In this document: positions 16,378 through 23,609 of the stretch, piece after piece
How positions within the stretch are numbered: the stretch's first letter is position 1
Layout: each line of letters starts with the position of its first letter
DNA from: Candidatus Omnitrophota bacterium
Lineage (GTDB): Bacteria > Omnitrophota > Gorgyraeia > JAHIPI01
Assembly (NCBI GenBank): GCA_016783745.1
Contig: JADHVZ010000019.1
Coordinates: 1 to 37,335, forward strand
Reading direction: 5' to 3'
DNA length: 37,335 bases
Position numbers and translations under genes: made by a program
Notes under the pieces: model-generated
What the model saw: only the letters and a program-made list of their open reading frames with translations
Database searches by the model: none
Told to the model about the DNA's origin: nothing

Positions 16378-17350
16378 CAGGAACGGATAAATGCCGTCCA
16401 TCTCTAAGCCTTATTCCATCTATAAGTCCGTTCAACTCCTTATATGACTTTATCCTGCATATTCCGTCGCGTATTCTTGAGGCATCGGGCAGGCCTTTAA
16501 GATACCACATGGCTACTTTACCCATGAAGCCTGCTTTATGCGAAGGTGATATCAGGCTGTACTTGTCTATAAGGAAGAGGTGTTTTTTCAGGGCCTTCTT
16601 TTTTACAGATAGTGCCGGCTTCTTCGCTATATTACCGTTTTTTAGATATCTTTCAATGTCCCTGAATATCCACGGGTTTCCAAGCGCCCCTCTGGCAACA
16701 AGTATTCCGTCACAGCCTGTTTCATCAAACATCTTCTTGGCTAAGACAGGATCGAATATATTTCCGCTTCCGAAAACAGGTATTTTTAAAGCGTCTTTTA
16801 CGGCTTTTATCGACGCGTAATCCACATCTCCCGCATATCCCTGCGAGACTGTTCTGCCGTGTAAAAAAACTGTTGACGCCCCGGAATCCTGGGAGATCCT
16901 GGCCAGCTTTAGAGTATCCTTCAAACCTATCCCATTGAAAGCCGTTCTCAGCTTGACTGTAACGGGGATACTAAGATTGGAACTCAATTTCTTCAATATC
17001 TTTCCCAGCCTGACGGGATCTTTCAAAAGGTACGCGCCCGCCTTCTTTTTTATCACCTTCTTCGCCGGACAGGCGCTATTTACATCAAGAAACTGGATAT
17101 CCGCAAGGCTCATTAACTTTTGCGCGGCGTCAAGCATCACGGATGGGTCTGAGCCGACAAGCTGGGCCGCTACCGGACTGTCTTTCTTAATGGTTTTTAC
17201 GAGGCGCTTTGTTCCCGGATGGCTATGGGTGAGGGCATTTGAGTCGAGCATTCCGAAAAAACACAATTTTGCCCCGAATTCGCGGCTCATCAACCGAAAG
17301 GCAAGATCAGTTACGCCCGATAACGGAGCCATAAATATCTTCTTATTCAT
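16361..17350 (-). CDS. dus: tRNA-dihydrouridine synthase (Dus family)
   Basis: 329 residues, normal for the family. FMN-dependent reduction of uridines in the tRNA D-loop. Visible motifs: N-terminal MAPLSGVTDLAFR (flavin-binding barrel start), VNSACP with the catalytic cysteine at about residue 94, K and R residues of VKLRTAF, the FLHGRT segment with histidine-glycine-arginine, FGSGNI and GILVARGALGNPWIF (phosphate binding). The pattern is closest to DusB-like enzymes, though a subfamily cannot be fixed by eye. The ATG is directly preceded by a -10 box with six bases in between, so a leaderless mRNA is expected. It is convergent with and overlaps the TPR gene at its 3' end. Confidence 0.95.
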   Translation of the reverse strand: MNKKIFMAPLSGVTDLAFRLMSREFGAKLCFFGMLDSNALTHSHPGTKRLVKTIKKDSPVAAQLVGSDPSVMLDAAQKLMSLADIQFLDVNSACPAKKVIKKKAGAYLLKDPVRLGKILKKLSSNLSIPVTVKLRTAFNGIGLKDTLKLARISQDSGASTVFLHGRTVSQGYAGDVDYASIKAVKDALKIPVFGSGNIFDPVLAKKMFDETGCDGILVARGALGNPWIFRDIERYLKNGNIAKKPALSVKKKALKKHLFLIDKYSLISPSHKAGFMGKVAMWYLKGLPDASRIRDGICRIKSYKELNGLIDGIRLRDGRHLSVPVIFHR

Positions 17351-17356
17351 GGGGAT

Positions 17357-17362
17357 ATTATA
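17357..17362 (-). promoter_or_regulatory. -10 box of dus promoter; leaderless start
   Basis: Perfect TATAAT on the minus strand, six bases (ATCCCC) before the dus ATG, placing +1 on the A of ATG at 17350. The -35 region is weak. It is divergent from the cyclophilin promoter in the same 94-base gap. Confidence 0.65.
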
Positions 17363-17390
17363 CTATTCAACCGGCCGCAAATAAAGGGTT

Positions 17391-17419
17391 TTTAACGCAA
17401 TGCCATTTTGTGGTATAAT
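17391..17419 (+). promoter_or_regulatory. Extended -10 promoter of the cyclophilin gene
   Basis: TATAAT at 17414-17419 with the extended TGG just upstream; a weak -35 (TTTAAC) is 17 bases away. The 14-mer TTTTGTGGTATAAT (17406-17419) recurs exactly on the minus strand at 37291-37304. A good Shine-Dalgarno (AGGAGG, 17435-17440) lies in the short leader. Confidence 0.65.
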
Positions 17420-17444
17420 ATGATTCCAACAAACAGGAGGTGGT

Positions 17445-18023
17445 ATGAGGAAGATCTTACTGGTATCAGCGATTTTCGCGGTTTTTATGTTAAGCGCGGG
17501 ATCATCGGCCGCGGAAACGGCGGATCCCGATTTAAACGGGGGATCTAAAATGGAGGAAAAAATTGTAGTTCTGGAAACATCGCTCGGTAATATAGAGCTT
17601 AAACTGATGCCGGAGGTCGCGCCTAAAGCGTGCGAAAATTTTGCGGCATTAGTTGAAAAAGGTTATTATGACGGAATAATATTTCATAGGGTCATAAAGG
17701 ATTTTATGGTGCAGTGCGGAGACCCTACCGGTACGGGCCGGGGAGGCTCCAGTATTTGGGGAAGTCCTTTTGAGGATGAAGTGACAAGTGAGATAACATT
17801 TAATAAACCGGGCCTTTTGGCGATGGCAAATTCCGGGGCCAATACTAACGGGAGCCAGTTTTTTATTACAACAGTTCCCACCCCCTGGCTTAATATGCGG
17901 CATACGATATTCGGGGAAGTTGTTTCTGGCTACGATATAGTGGAGAAATTGAGTAACCTGCCTGTAAATGCCTCTAGCAGGCCTCTTGAAGACCAGAAGA
18001 TTCTTAAGGCGGTGCTCAGATGA
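17445..18023 (+). CDS. Cyclophilin-type peptidyl-prolyl cis-trans isomerase, probably exported
   Basis: 192 residues. An N-terminal signal sequence (MRKILLVSAIFAVFMLSAG, with cleavage likely after SSAAA-type residues near 24) suggests export to the periplasm. The catalytic domain shows FHRVIKDFMVQCGDP with the active-site arginine, GRGG, MANSGANTNGSQFFIT and the PWLN tryptophan region followed by HTIFGEV, all characteristic of cyclophilins. It catalyses proline isomerisation during protein folding. A second in-frame ATG at about 17550, preceded by GGGGGATC, would give a cytoplasmic form without the signal peptide; whether it is used is unknown. The stop codon overlaps the ATG of the ferritin-like gene (ATGA), implying co-translation. 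Confidence 0.93.
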   Translation: MRKILLVSAIFAVFMLSAGSSAAETADPDLNGGSKMEEKIVVLETSLGNIELKLMPEVAPKACENFAALVEKGYYDGIIFHRVIKDFMVQCGDPTGTGRGGSSIWGSPFEDEVTSEITFNKPGLLAMANSGANTNGSQFFITTVPTPWLNMRHTIFGEVVSGYDIVEKLSNLPVNASSRPLEDQKILKAVLR

Positions 18024-18547
18024 ACGATCAGCTATTGCAGGAAACGCTGAACAAGGCCTTGGAGATGGAAGAAAAAGGCTATAAATTCTATAAGGAAACA
18101 GGCCAAAAAAGCCCGAATGATGTTACGAGGAGAACATTCGATTTCCTGGCAAGCGGTGAGGTGCTGCATATTGAATCTATAAAAAAGTTTTTCAAGGCTA
18201 TGGAGGAAAAAAACGAGTTTCCGTCTATTGCCTTAGACGATGTCAGGGGAAAACGCGTAGAAGATCTGAATATATTCTCAAAAAGCATATCTACCTTAAA
18301 AGAAAAAGTCAAGTCTGTGGCGGACGACAAAAAAGCATATGAGTTCGCGATGGAGTTCGAGAACAGCGGATATAAATATTATGAGAGCATGCTTAAAGAC
18401 GCGAAAGACGAAAAGCTGGCCGCGCTGTTGAAATTTTTGCTCAAAGAAGAAAGCAAGCACCATGATCTGCTCTTGAACACATACACATATTTAACGGATT
18501 CGCAGAACTGGTTCATGTACGAGGAAGGCTCTTTCCCCCAGGGTTAA
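18020..18547 (+). CDS. Ferritin-like di-iron protein (rubrerythrin-type domain)
   Basis: 175 residues, mostly helical. Iron-binding glutamates and histidines are in the expected order: EMEEKGYKFY in helix 1, SGEVLHIESIKKF (ExxH) in helix 2, EFENSGYKYYE in helix 3 and KEESKHHDLL in helix 4. This is the four-helix bundle of the rubrerythrin/ferritin-like superfamily; the rubredoxin-like domain of true rubrerythrin is absent, but a separate rubredoxin gene lies 3 kb upstream. Likely role: peroxide reduction or iron handling in an anaerobe. It is translationally coupled to the cyclophilin gene by a four-base overlap. Confidence 0.85.
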   Translation: MNDQLLQETLNKALEMEEKGYKFYKETGQKSPNDVTRRTFDFLASGEVLHIESIKKFFKAMEEKNEFPSIALDDVRGKRVEDLNIFSKSISTLKEKVKSVADDKKAYEFAMEFENSGYKYYESMLKDAKDEKLAALLKFLLKEESKHHDLLLNTYTYLTDSQNWFMYEEGSFPQG

Positions 18548-18655
18548 AATAAAATTTCATCTCTGACACTGTGAAACTCTGATACTCTGACACCCTGATG
18601 TCTTCGCCTGGTGACCTTGCAACCCATGTATTAAAAAATGAAAAAGGAGGTAGTT
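18548..18655 (+). other. Leader/intergenic segment before hcp with short direct repeats
   Basis: Contains the short reiterations CTCTGACAC (twice, near 18562 and 18585) and CTCTGATA between them. No convincing promoter was found, so hcp may be read from the cyclophilin promoter or from an unrecognised one. A strong Shine-Dalgarno AAAGGAGG ends about eight bases before the hcp ATG. Confidence 0.4.
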
Positions 18656-19957
18656 ATGTTTTGTTATCAGTGTGAACAAACGGCAGGCGGGGCCGGTTGC
18701 GTCAAGACAGGTGTATGCGGGAAAAATCCTGATATCCAGTCCCTGCAGGATATATTACTTTTCGGGCTTAAGGGGATTGCGGCATATGCCTATCACGCCA
18801 GAGAGTTAGGCGGGGTAGATCCCGAAGTGGATGCGTTTATGCATGAGGCGCTGTTTAAAACGGTCACCAACGTGAGCTTTGACCTGAAACAGCATATAGA
18901 TATGGTACTTAAATGCGGTGAAGTGAACCTGAAGACAATGGAACTTTTGGATAAGGCGCATGTGGAAAAATTCGGCGCTCCTGTCCCGACTGAAGTCGAA
19001 ACAGGAACAAAGGCCGGCCCCGGTATCCTTATAACCGGACATGACCTTCTTGATCTATATGAGCTACTGAAGCAGACTGAGGGAACAGGCGTTAATGTAT
19101 ATACGCACAGCGAGATGCTGCCCGCTCACGGCTATCCGAAGCTTAAAGGATTCAAGCATTTTGCGGGAAACTTCGGAGGGGCGTGGCAGGAGCAGAAAAA
19201 AGAGTGGAAGGAATTTTCAGGCGCTCTGCTGGTTACCACGAATTGCGTTATGACACCGCCACCTAATACATATTTAGACAGGTTGTTTACGGCCGGGATA
19301 TCGGGTGTTGAGGGAGCTACCCATATAAAGGATAGGGACTTCACAGCGGTAATAGAAAAAGCTAAGCAACTGCCTCCGCTGCCGGAAGCGCCGGGCAAGA
19401 AGATCATGACAGGATTTCACCACACAGCTATCCTTGGGCTGGCGGATAGGATCGTGCCTCTGGTCAAGCAGGGCAAGATCAAGCATTTCTTTCTGATCGG
19501 AGGATGCGACGGAGCAAGGCCGGGACGTAATTATTACACGGAATTTGCCGAAAATGTACCGAAAGACAGCGTTATTTTGACACTCGCCTGCGGTAAATAC
19601 AGATTCAATAAACTTGAATTCGGAGATATCGAAGGCATCCCAAGGCTTATCGATATAGGCCAGTGCAATAACGCCTATTCCGCTATACAGGTGGCTGTTG
19701 CCCTTTCAAAGGCTTTTAACTGCGGTGTGAACGAATTACCGCTATCGTTTGTCCTGTCGTGGTTTGAGCAAAAGGCAGTAGCTATATTGCTGACACTCTT
19801 TCATTTAGGTATCAAGGGTATCCGTCTTGGCCCGTCTTTACCCGCTTTTGTGACACCTAATGTGCTTAAGATATTACAGGATACATTTGACATACAGCCG
19901 ATTACGACACCGGATCAGGATTTGAAGGTTTTGCTGGGAGAGTCGGTCTCCGCTTGA
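18656..19957 (+). CDS. hcp: Hybrid cluster protein (hydroxylamine/NO reductase family), class III
   Basis: 433 residues. The N-terminal [4Fe-4S] cysteines are C-x2-C-x8-C-x5-C (MFCYQCEQTAGGAGCVKTGVCGK region). All hybrid-cluster ligands can be located in order: ITGHD (His), HSEMLPAHGYP (Glu), TTNCVMTPP (Cys), GGCDGARPGRNYY (persulfide Cys), LACGKYRFNK (Cys), DIGQCNNAYSA (Cys) and WFEQKA (Glu and Lys). The cysteine spacing and a length about 100 residues shorter than E. coli or Desulfovibrio Hcp fit class III, known from anaerobes and archaea. The protein reduces NO or hydroxylamine under anaerobic nitrosative stress. The start at 18656 follows the Shine-Dalgarno; the in-frame ATG at 18638 lies upstream of that site and is unlikely. 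The 3' end overlaps the convergent methyltransferase gene by 56 bases. Confidence 0.95.
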   Translation: MFCYQCEQTAGGAGCVKTGVCGKNPDIQSLQDILLFGLKGIAAYAYHARELGGVDPEVDAFMHEALFKTVTNVSFDLKQHIDMVLKCGEVNLKTMELLDKAHVEKFGAPVPTEVETGTKAGPGILITGHDLLDLYELLKQTEGTGVNVYTHSEMLPAHGYPKLKGFKHFAGNFGGAWQEQKKEWKEFSGALLVTTNCVMTPPPNTYLDRLFTAGISGVEGATHIKDRDFTAVIEKAKQLPPLPEAPGKKIMTGFHHTAILGLADRIVPLVKQGKIKHFFLIGGCDGARPGRNYYTEFAENVPKDSVILTLACGKYRFNKLEFGDIEGIPRLIDIGQCNNAYSAIQVAVALSKAFNCGVNELPLSFVLSWFEQKAVAILLTLFHLGIKGIRLGPSLPAFVTPNVLKILQDTFDIQPITTPDQDLKVLLGESVSA

Positions 19958-20561
19958 TCACTCCGAAACCGGCTCCTTTTCTTATGCTGATATCCGAAGC
20001 GTCATATGCGTTGTCCGCGAACTCTTGTTTTAGTTCGCTCCATAATCTTTTCATCTCGTTACATTGCCTTATGTCGTCCAGGATAACATAGCGGGGGTCA
20101 AGGCAGGCGGTATAGATACTTAGATTCTTTTTGGTATGCCCATACTCGTGTACTGAGTCTATATAAAGAAGGTCTATCCCCCTATCAAAGGAGACGTATA
20201 CCTTTTTCGCTACTTCCTCATCCAGTGAATCACCCTGTATCCTCATGATATGAGGATATTTTTTAAAACCATCGTTGTTTTTGCTGATAATATCTACCGT
20301 TACAAGCCTGCTGTTCCCGGTATCTTCATGTAACCCCTTACTTATTGACATGATCGACCCACCGGAATTTGTCCCTATTTCGAGCACGTGAGTAAGCCTT
20401 AAAGATCTGACAAAGCCGGCGAGAAAAAAGTAATAATTAGTCGGCCGGCGTAAAAAGTAACCAGACCCGGTAGTTTCCCCGTAAGGACAATCAGACAGGT
20501 CTATTTTCATACCTGCATTCATAGCCTTTTCGCATATTTCTTTTAAGTTTATAGTTGCCAT
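19902..20561 (-). CDS. Class I SAM-dependent methyltransferase (Methyltransf_24-like)
   Basis: 219 residues. Motif I HVLEIGTNSGGSIMSIS (about residues 58-74), LVTVDI with the acidic residue at the end of strand 2, and DLLYIDSVHEYGHTKKNL with the IDxxHxY signature seen in this subgroup of small methyltransferases; RYVILDDI is a later strand. Substrate unknown. The ATG at 20561 is chosen over the in-frame GTG at 20567 because the -10 box at 20570-20575 predicts +1 at about 20563, leaving at most a two-base leader. It shares 56 bases of convergent overlap with hcp. Confidence 0.8.
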   Translation of the reverse strand: MATINLKEICEKAMNAGMKIDLSDCPYGETTGSGYFLRRPTNYYFFLAGFVRSLRLTHVLEIGTNSGGSIMSISKGLHEDTGNSRLVTVDIISKNNDGFKKYPHIMRIQGDSLDEEVAKKVYVSFDRGIDLLYIDSVHEYGHTKKNLSIYTACLDPRYVILDDIRQCNEMKRLWSELKQEFADNAYDASDISIRKGAGFGVIKRRPTLPAKPSNPDPVS

Positions 20562-20569
20562 ATTCACAC

Positions 20570-20597
20570 ATTATACAATAAAGGCCGTAATAATCAA
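20570..20597 (-). promoter_or_regulatory. Promoter of the SAM methyltransferase gene; near-leaderless
   Basis: On the minus strand, TTGATT (20592-20597), 16-base spacer, TATAAT (20570-20575). +1 is predicted at 20563, two bases before the ATG at 20561. It is divergent from the Rrf2 promoter. Confidence 0.65.
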
Positions 20598-20622
20598 ACA
20601 TAAAAAAATTTAAAAAAAGGGA

Positions 20623-20650
20623 TTGACAATTTAGGATTTTATGGTATACT
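20623..20650 (+). promoter_or_regulatory. Promoter of the sulfur-assimilation/siroheme operon
   Basis: TTGACA (20623-20628), 16-base spacer, TATACT (20645-20650) with an extended TGG. It drives the Rrf2 gene and, given tight spacing and overlaps, probably everything down to 27822. Confidence 0.75.
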
Positions 20651-20653
20651 TGA

Positions 20654-20680
20654 TATTGTCGATTGAGAATAAGAACAATA
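20654..20680 (+). promoter_or_regulatory. Candidate operator dyad for the Rrf2 regulator
   Basis: TATTGT (20654-20659) and ACAATA (20675-20680) form an interrupted inverted repeat spanning the predicted transcription start (about 20657). Rrf2-family regulators bind dyads of this size and often repress their own operon. Assignment is inference. Confidence 0.35.
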
Positions 20681-20689
20681 GGAAATCTT

Positions 20690-21151
20690 ATGAGGTTTTC
20701 AAAAAAGAGCGAGTATGCTTTAAAGGCACTGATCGAGCTGGCCATTAACCATGGAAAAGGCATTAATATAACTCTGATTCATGATATTTCGGAGCGTGAG
20801 GACATACCTCCAAGATATCTTGAGCAGATATTGCTCAATCTCAAGAATTCAGGGATACTGGCAAGCAAGCGCGGAGTAGGGGGAGGTTATACATTGGATA
20901 AGGAACCCGCGAATATCAGCTTGGGGGATATAATAAGGGTAGTGGACGGGCCCTTATCGCCATTAGGTTATTCCAAAAAAAGAGGCCAGATCAAGGATAC
21001 TAACGAAGCGTCCTATGTTGTTCGCGAGGTAATGGAAGAGATAGGCAGCGCCATAAAAGATATAGCTGACAATATTTCATTACAGGATATGGCCAAAAAG
21101 GTGCTTGATCGGGCAGAGAGAGAAAGAAATATTCCGAACTATGTTATATAG
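20690..21151 (+). CDS. Rrf2-family transcriptional regulator, cysteine-free
   Basis: 153 residues. The N-terminal MRFSKKSEYALKALIELA, the winged-helix segment PPRYLEQILLNLKNSGILASKRGVGGGYTL and the SLGDIIRVVDGPL transition are typical of Rrf2 proteins. The Fe-S cysteines found in IscR, NsrR and RsrR are absent; the whole protein has no cysteine. In this respect it resembles CymR, the cysteine-metabolism regulator, which fits its place at the head of a sulfur-assimilation operon; a signal such as O-acetylserine or a partner protein is possible but not shown. The start at 20690 has AGGA eight bases upstream and matches the conserved family N-terminus. Confidence 0.9.
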   Translation: MRFSKKSEYALKALIELAINHGKGINITLIHDISEREDIPPRYLEQILLNLKNSGILASKRGVGGGYTLDKEPANISLGDIIRVVDGPLSPLGYSKKRGQIKDTNEASYVVREVMEEIGSAIKDIADNISLQDMAKKVLDRAERERNIPNYVI

Positions 21152-21166
21152 GTAAAGGGAGATAAA

Positions 21167-21388
21167 ATGGATCATCCAAAAAGAACGTTAGTCAAAACAA
21201 TAACCTGGCGCCTAATAGCCTTTGCGATCACTATTGTCGTGGTGTATTTATATAGCGGCGATGTGAAGGAATCTCTTATTGTGGGCATAGGCGCCAATCT
21301 TCTTAAAATGGTATTCTATTATGCGCACGAACGCGCATGGAACAGAGTGCGGTTTGGGAAGATAAGAGAACCGGAATACCAGATATAA
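21167..21388 (+). CDS. DUF2061 membrane protein
   Basis: 73 residues with the characteristic KRTLVKTITWRLIAF start, two hydrophobic segments (about 15-30 and 38-52) and the GIGANLLKMVFYYAHERAWNRVRFG signature of DUF2061. Family members are frequently found beside, or fused to, sulfate-activation genes, consistent with the neighbouring cysH; the biochemical role is unknown. AAGGGAG precedes the ATG, and 15 bases separate it from the Rrf2 gene. Confidence 0.88.
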   Translation: MDHPKRTLVKTITWRLIAFAITIVVVYLYSGDVKESLIVGIGANLLKMVFYYAHERAWNRVRFGKIREPEYQI

Positions 21389-21404
21389 AAAAAGGAGGAG
21401 TGCT

Positions 21405-22112
21405 ATGGGTTTGCTTGAAGGTAAAGAAGATCTAAAGGTACTGGTCGAGAAGCTTAATTTCAAGGAAAAAGTGGAGCGTTCAAAAGCACTGATCAGTGAG
21501 GCGTATAAAAAGTACGGAGATTCCCTGGTCGTGGCGAACTCGCTCGGAAAAGATTCTGTCGTGGTATGGGATCTTGCCAAACGTGTCGATCCAAAGATAA
21601 GAGGTTTTGTCGTGACCACACGGTTTAAGCCGCCGGAGACGATCAAGTTCATGAACGAAATAGTGGCTAAGTACCCTGAGACTAAGGTCTATAAAAGTGA
21701 CGCCGAGACACCGCCGGAGCTTTATAAGAGTGATCCGGACCGTTGCTGCGACATCTTAAAAGTGGAGCCGGTCAAGCGGGCCATTGATGAAATGGGCGTT
21801 AAGTGTTGGGTGACGGGACTGCGCTGTACCGAAGGCCGCACCCGGACGGATTATAAGGAGATAGAAGAAAGGGATGCAGGGCTTACCAAGCTTAATCCCA
21901 TACTTATATGGAAGGAGAGAGAGGTATGGCAGTATCTTGCTCTCTATGGCGTCAAAGTGAACCCGCTTTACGGCGAGGGGTACCGTTCTCTGGGGTGTTC
22001 GCCCTGCACAAAGATCACGACAGGTGATAATGAGCGCGCCGGGCGCTGGATAGGTACAAGTAAATGCGGCGGTGAGTGCGGCATTCATACCAGGCCGTTA
22101 AAATCAATTTGA
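21405..22112 (+). CDS. cysH: Adenylyl-sulfate/PAPS reductase (CysH)
   Basis: 235 residues. It reduces activated sulfate to sulfite with thioredoxin-type donors. Motifs: SLGKDSVVVWDLA (PP-loop-like nucleotide site), the four cluster cysteines CC (DRCCDILKVEP) and C-x2-C (GCSPCTKI), and the C-terminal ECGIHT matching the catalytic ECGLH. The paired CC...CxxC cysteines indicate a [4Fe-4S] enzyme, usually APS-reducing. No sulfate adenylyltransferase gene is in the window. A strong AAAGGAGG lies upstream. Sulfite would be the substrate of the siroheme enzyme at the end of the operon. Confidence 0.93.
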   Translation: MGLLEGKEDLKVLVEKLNFKEKVERSKALISEAYKKYGDSLVVANSLGKDSVVVWDLAKRVDPKIRGFVVTTRFKPPETIKFMNEIVAKYPETKVYKSDAETPPELYKSDPDRCCDILKVEPVKRAIDEMGVKCWVTGLRCTEGRTRTDYKEIEERDAGLTKLNPILIWKEREVWQYLALYGVKVNPLYGEGYRSLGCSPCTKITTGDNERAGRWIGTSKCGGECGIHTRPLKSI

Positions 22113-22123
22113 GCGCGGGAAAA

Positions 22124-22630
22124 ATGAAAAAAAATACCCCACATCAGTATTATCCGATTTCCGTGCGTTTAGGTGGCCGGCCTGCCGTTGTCGTCGGCGG
22201 AGGGCAGGTCGCGGAGCGTAAAGTAAGATCATTACTTGATTCCGGAGCCGATGTAAAAGTTTTTTCTCCTCAGGCTGCGACTGCCCTGGGCCGCATGGCA
22301 AAAGAAAAGCGGATCCGCTGGGTGAAGAGGAAGGTCCGCAAAAATGATATACGCAATGCCGGTATTGTCGTAGCGGCAACCGATGATACAAAAATAAACA
22401 GAGATATAAGCCGCTGGGCTAAAGAATACAGGATACTGGCTAATATAGTGGACCAACCATTATTGTGCAGTTTTATATCGCCTGCCGTGTTCAGGATCGA
22501 TGAGGCGATCATAGCTGTTTATACTGACGGCAAAGATCCGGTTCTTTCCCGGGACGTAAAGAATTTCTTAAGGGAGCGCTGGGATGAATTTGTTTCTTAT
22601 AGGAATAGACCACAAGACCCTCCCGCGTGA
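22124..22630 (+). CDS. Precorrin-2 dehydrogenase / siroheme synthase N-terminal domain type
   Basis: 168 residues. YPISVRLGGRPAVVVGGGQVAERKVRSLLDSGA is the NAD-binding start of the CysG N-terminal/Met8 family, followed by VVAATDDTKINRDIS, NIVDQPLLCSFISPAVFR and TDGKDPVLSRDVKNFL. It oxidises precorrin-2 to sirohydrochlorin and, in this family, may also insert iron to make siroheme. The start at 22124 is tentative: an in-frame ATG at 22076 would overlap cysH by 37 bases and adds residues not typical for the family. The 3' end overlaps hemA by 47 bases. The protein is slightly shorter than Met8 or CysG-N (about 200 residues). Confidence 0.88.
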   Translation: MKKNTPHQYYPISVRLGGRPAVVVGGGQVAERKVRSLLDSGADVKVFSPQAATALGRMAKEKRIRWVKRKVRKNDIRNAGIVVAATDDTKINRDISRWAKEYRILANIVDQPLLCSFISPAVFRIDEAIIAVYTDGKDPVLSRDVKNFLRERWDEFVSYRNRPQDPPA

Positions 22631-23609
22631 TATGCGCGAAGAGGCTAACCGTTTGCGGGAAAAAATAACCGGATACTGGAAGAGCGCAGGCTTCAATAAT
22701 ACGGCCGTACTTTCTACGTGTAATAGAGTAGAGATATACGGTGCTGCCGGCGATCACAAGGAAGTGGCCACTCAGGTGGAGTCTTTCCGGAGATCATTCA
22801 GGAGACAATTCGCGAGCGCCTACATTTATTACAGGGAGGATGAGATCTTCGAGCACGGCCTGCGCCTGGCATGCGGCCTTGAATCGCAGTTCCGCGGCGA
22901 ATATCAGATCCTGGACCAGATCGAGGCATGGACAGCGAGCGAGGTATTTCCGGCATTCCTTAAAGGCATTTGGGAAAATATCATAATAGCGGCAAAAGAA
23001 ATACGCGCTGAAGCGGGATTAAACAGAGATGCCGTTGACATAGCTTCACTTTTATTTAATAAACTGAAAGGGGACATAGGGTTTAAAAGACAGGCTAAGA
23101 TCATAGTCATAGGCACGGGTAAAATAGCCGCTCTTCTGGCTGAGAAGAGGCCGCCCTGGGTAAGCCTTTTCTTTGTGGCCAGAAAAAAGCGTTCAAAAGC
23201 GCAAAGGCTTGTCTCGCTTGCCGGAGGAAAGGCATTGTTGCCGGAAGAGCTGCCGGAGCACCTGGCCTCGGCTGACGCGGTAATAAGCGCTACATCAAGT
23301 CCGCACTATGCCGTAACGCCGCGTCATTTTAATAAAGCTTTTTTTAACCGCAAGGATGACCTGTATATTTACGATGTAGCAACGCCCCGCGATGTCGCGC
23401 CGGGTGTCAGCGAAATACCGTTTGTGAAGTTGAAAGACCTTGACAGCATGGCATTATATTTTTCTAAGGAAAATCATTATATTGACGCCAGGATAAAACT
23501 GGCCGGAGAGCTTATAGAGGAAGTGCTGTTTAAACGCAGGGAGTCGATGCATGGTGAGACGGATAAGGCTTGGAACAAGGCCCAGTTTGCTCGCGCTCAG
23601 GCAAGCTGA
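22584..23609 (+). CDS. hemA: Glutamyl-tRNA reductase, short form lacking the C-terminal dimerisation domain
   Basis: 341 residues versus about 420 in typical HemA. It reduces glutamyl-tRNA to glutamate-1-semialdehyde, the first step to 5-aminolevulinate. LSTCNRVEIYG carries the catalytic cysteine (residue 46); LACGLESQFRGEYQILDQ matches the family's glutamyl-binding and recognition segment; IIVIGTGKIAALLA is the NADPH Rossmann loop, unusually followed by little consensus. The protein ends right after the spinal helix (RIKLAGELIEEVL), so the dimerisation domain is missing. AAGGGAG precedes the ATG. Its end overlaps hemC by 59 bases, and the last 19 residues are read in another frame of hemC. 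Confidence 0.93.
   Translation: MNLFLIGIDHKTLPRDMREEANRLREKITGYWKSAGFNNTAVLSTCNRVEIYGAAGDHKEVATQVESFRRSFRRQFASAYIYYREDEIFEHGLRLACGLESQFRGEYQILDQIEAWTASEVFPAFLKGIWENIIIAAKEIRAEAGLNRDAVDIASLLFNKLKGDIGFKRQAKIIVIGTGKIAALLAEKRPPWVSLFFVARKKRSKAQRLVSLAGGKALLPEELPEHLASADAVISATSSPHYAVTPRHFNKAFFNRKDDLYIYDVATPRDVAPGVSEIPFVKLKDLDSMALYFSKENHYIDARIKLAGELIEEVLFKRRESMHGETDKAWNKAQFARAQAS

Noticed and set aside
18638-18655. Upstream ATG for hcp
   Set aside because: It precedes the strong Shine-Dalgarno AAAGGAGG; the conserved MFCYQCEQ N-terminus begins at 18656.
20561-20567. GTG start for the SAM methyltransferase
   Set aside because: The GTG is only two bases downstream of the -10 box and would lie upstream of the predicted transcription start; the ATG at 20561 fits better.
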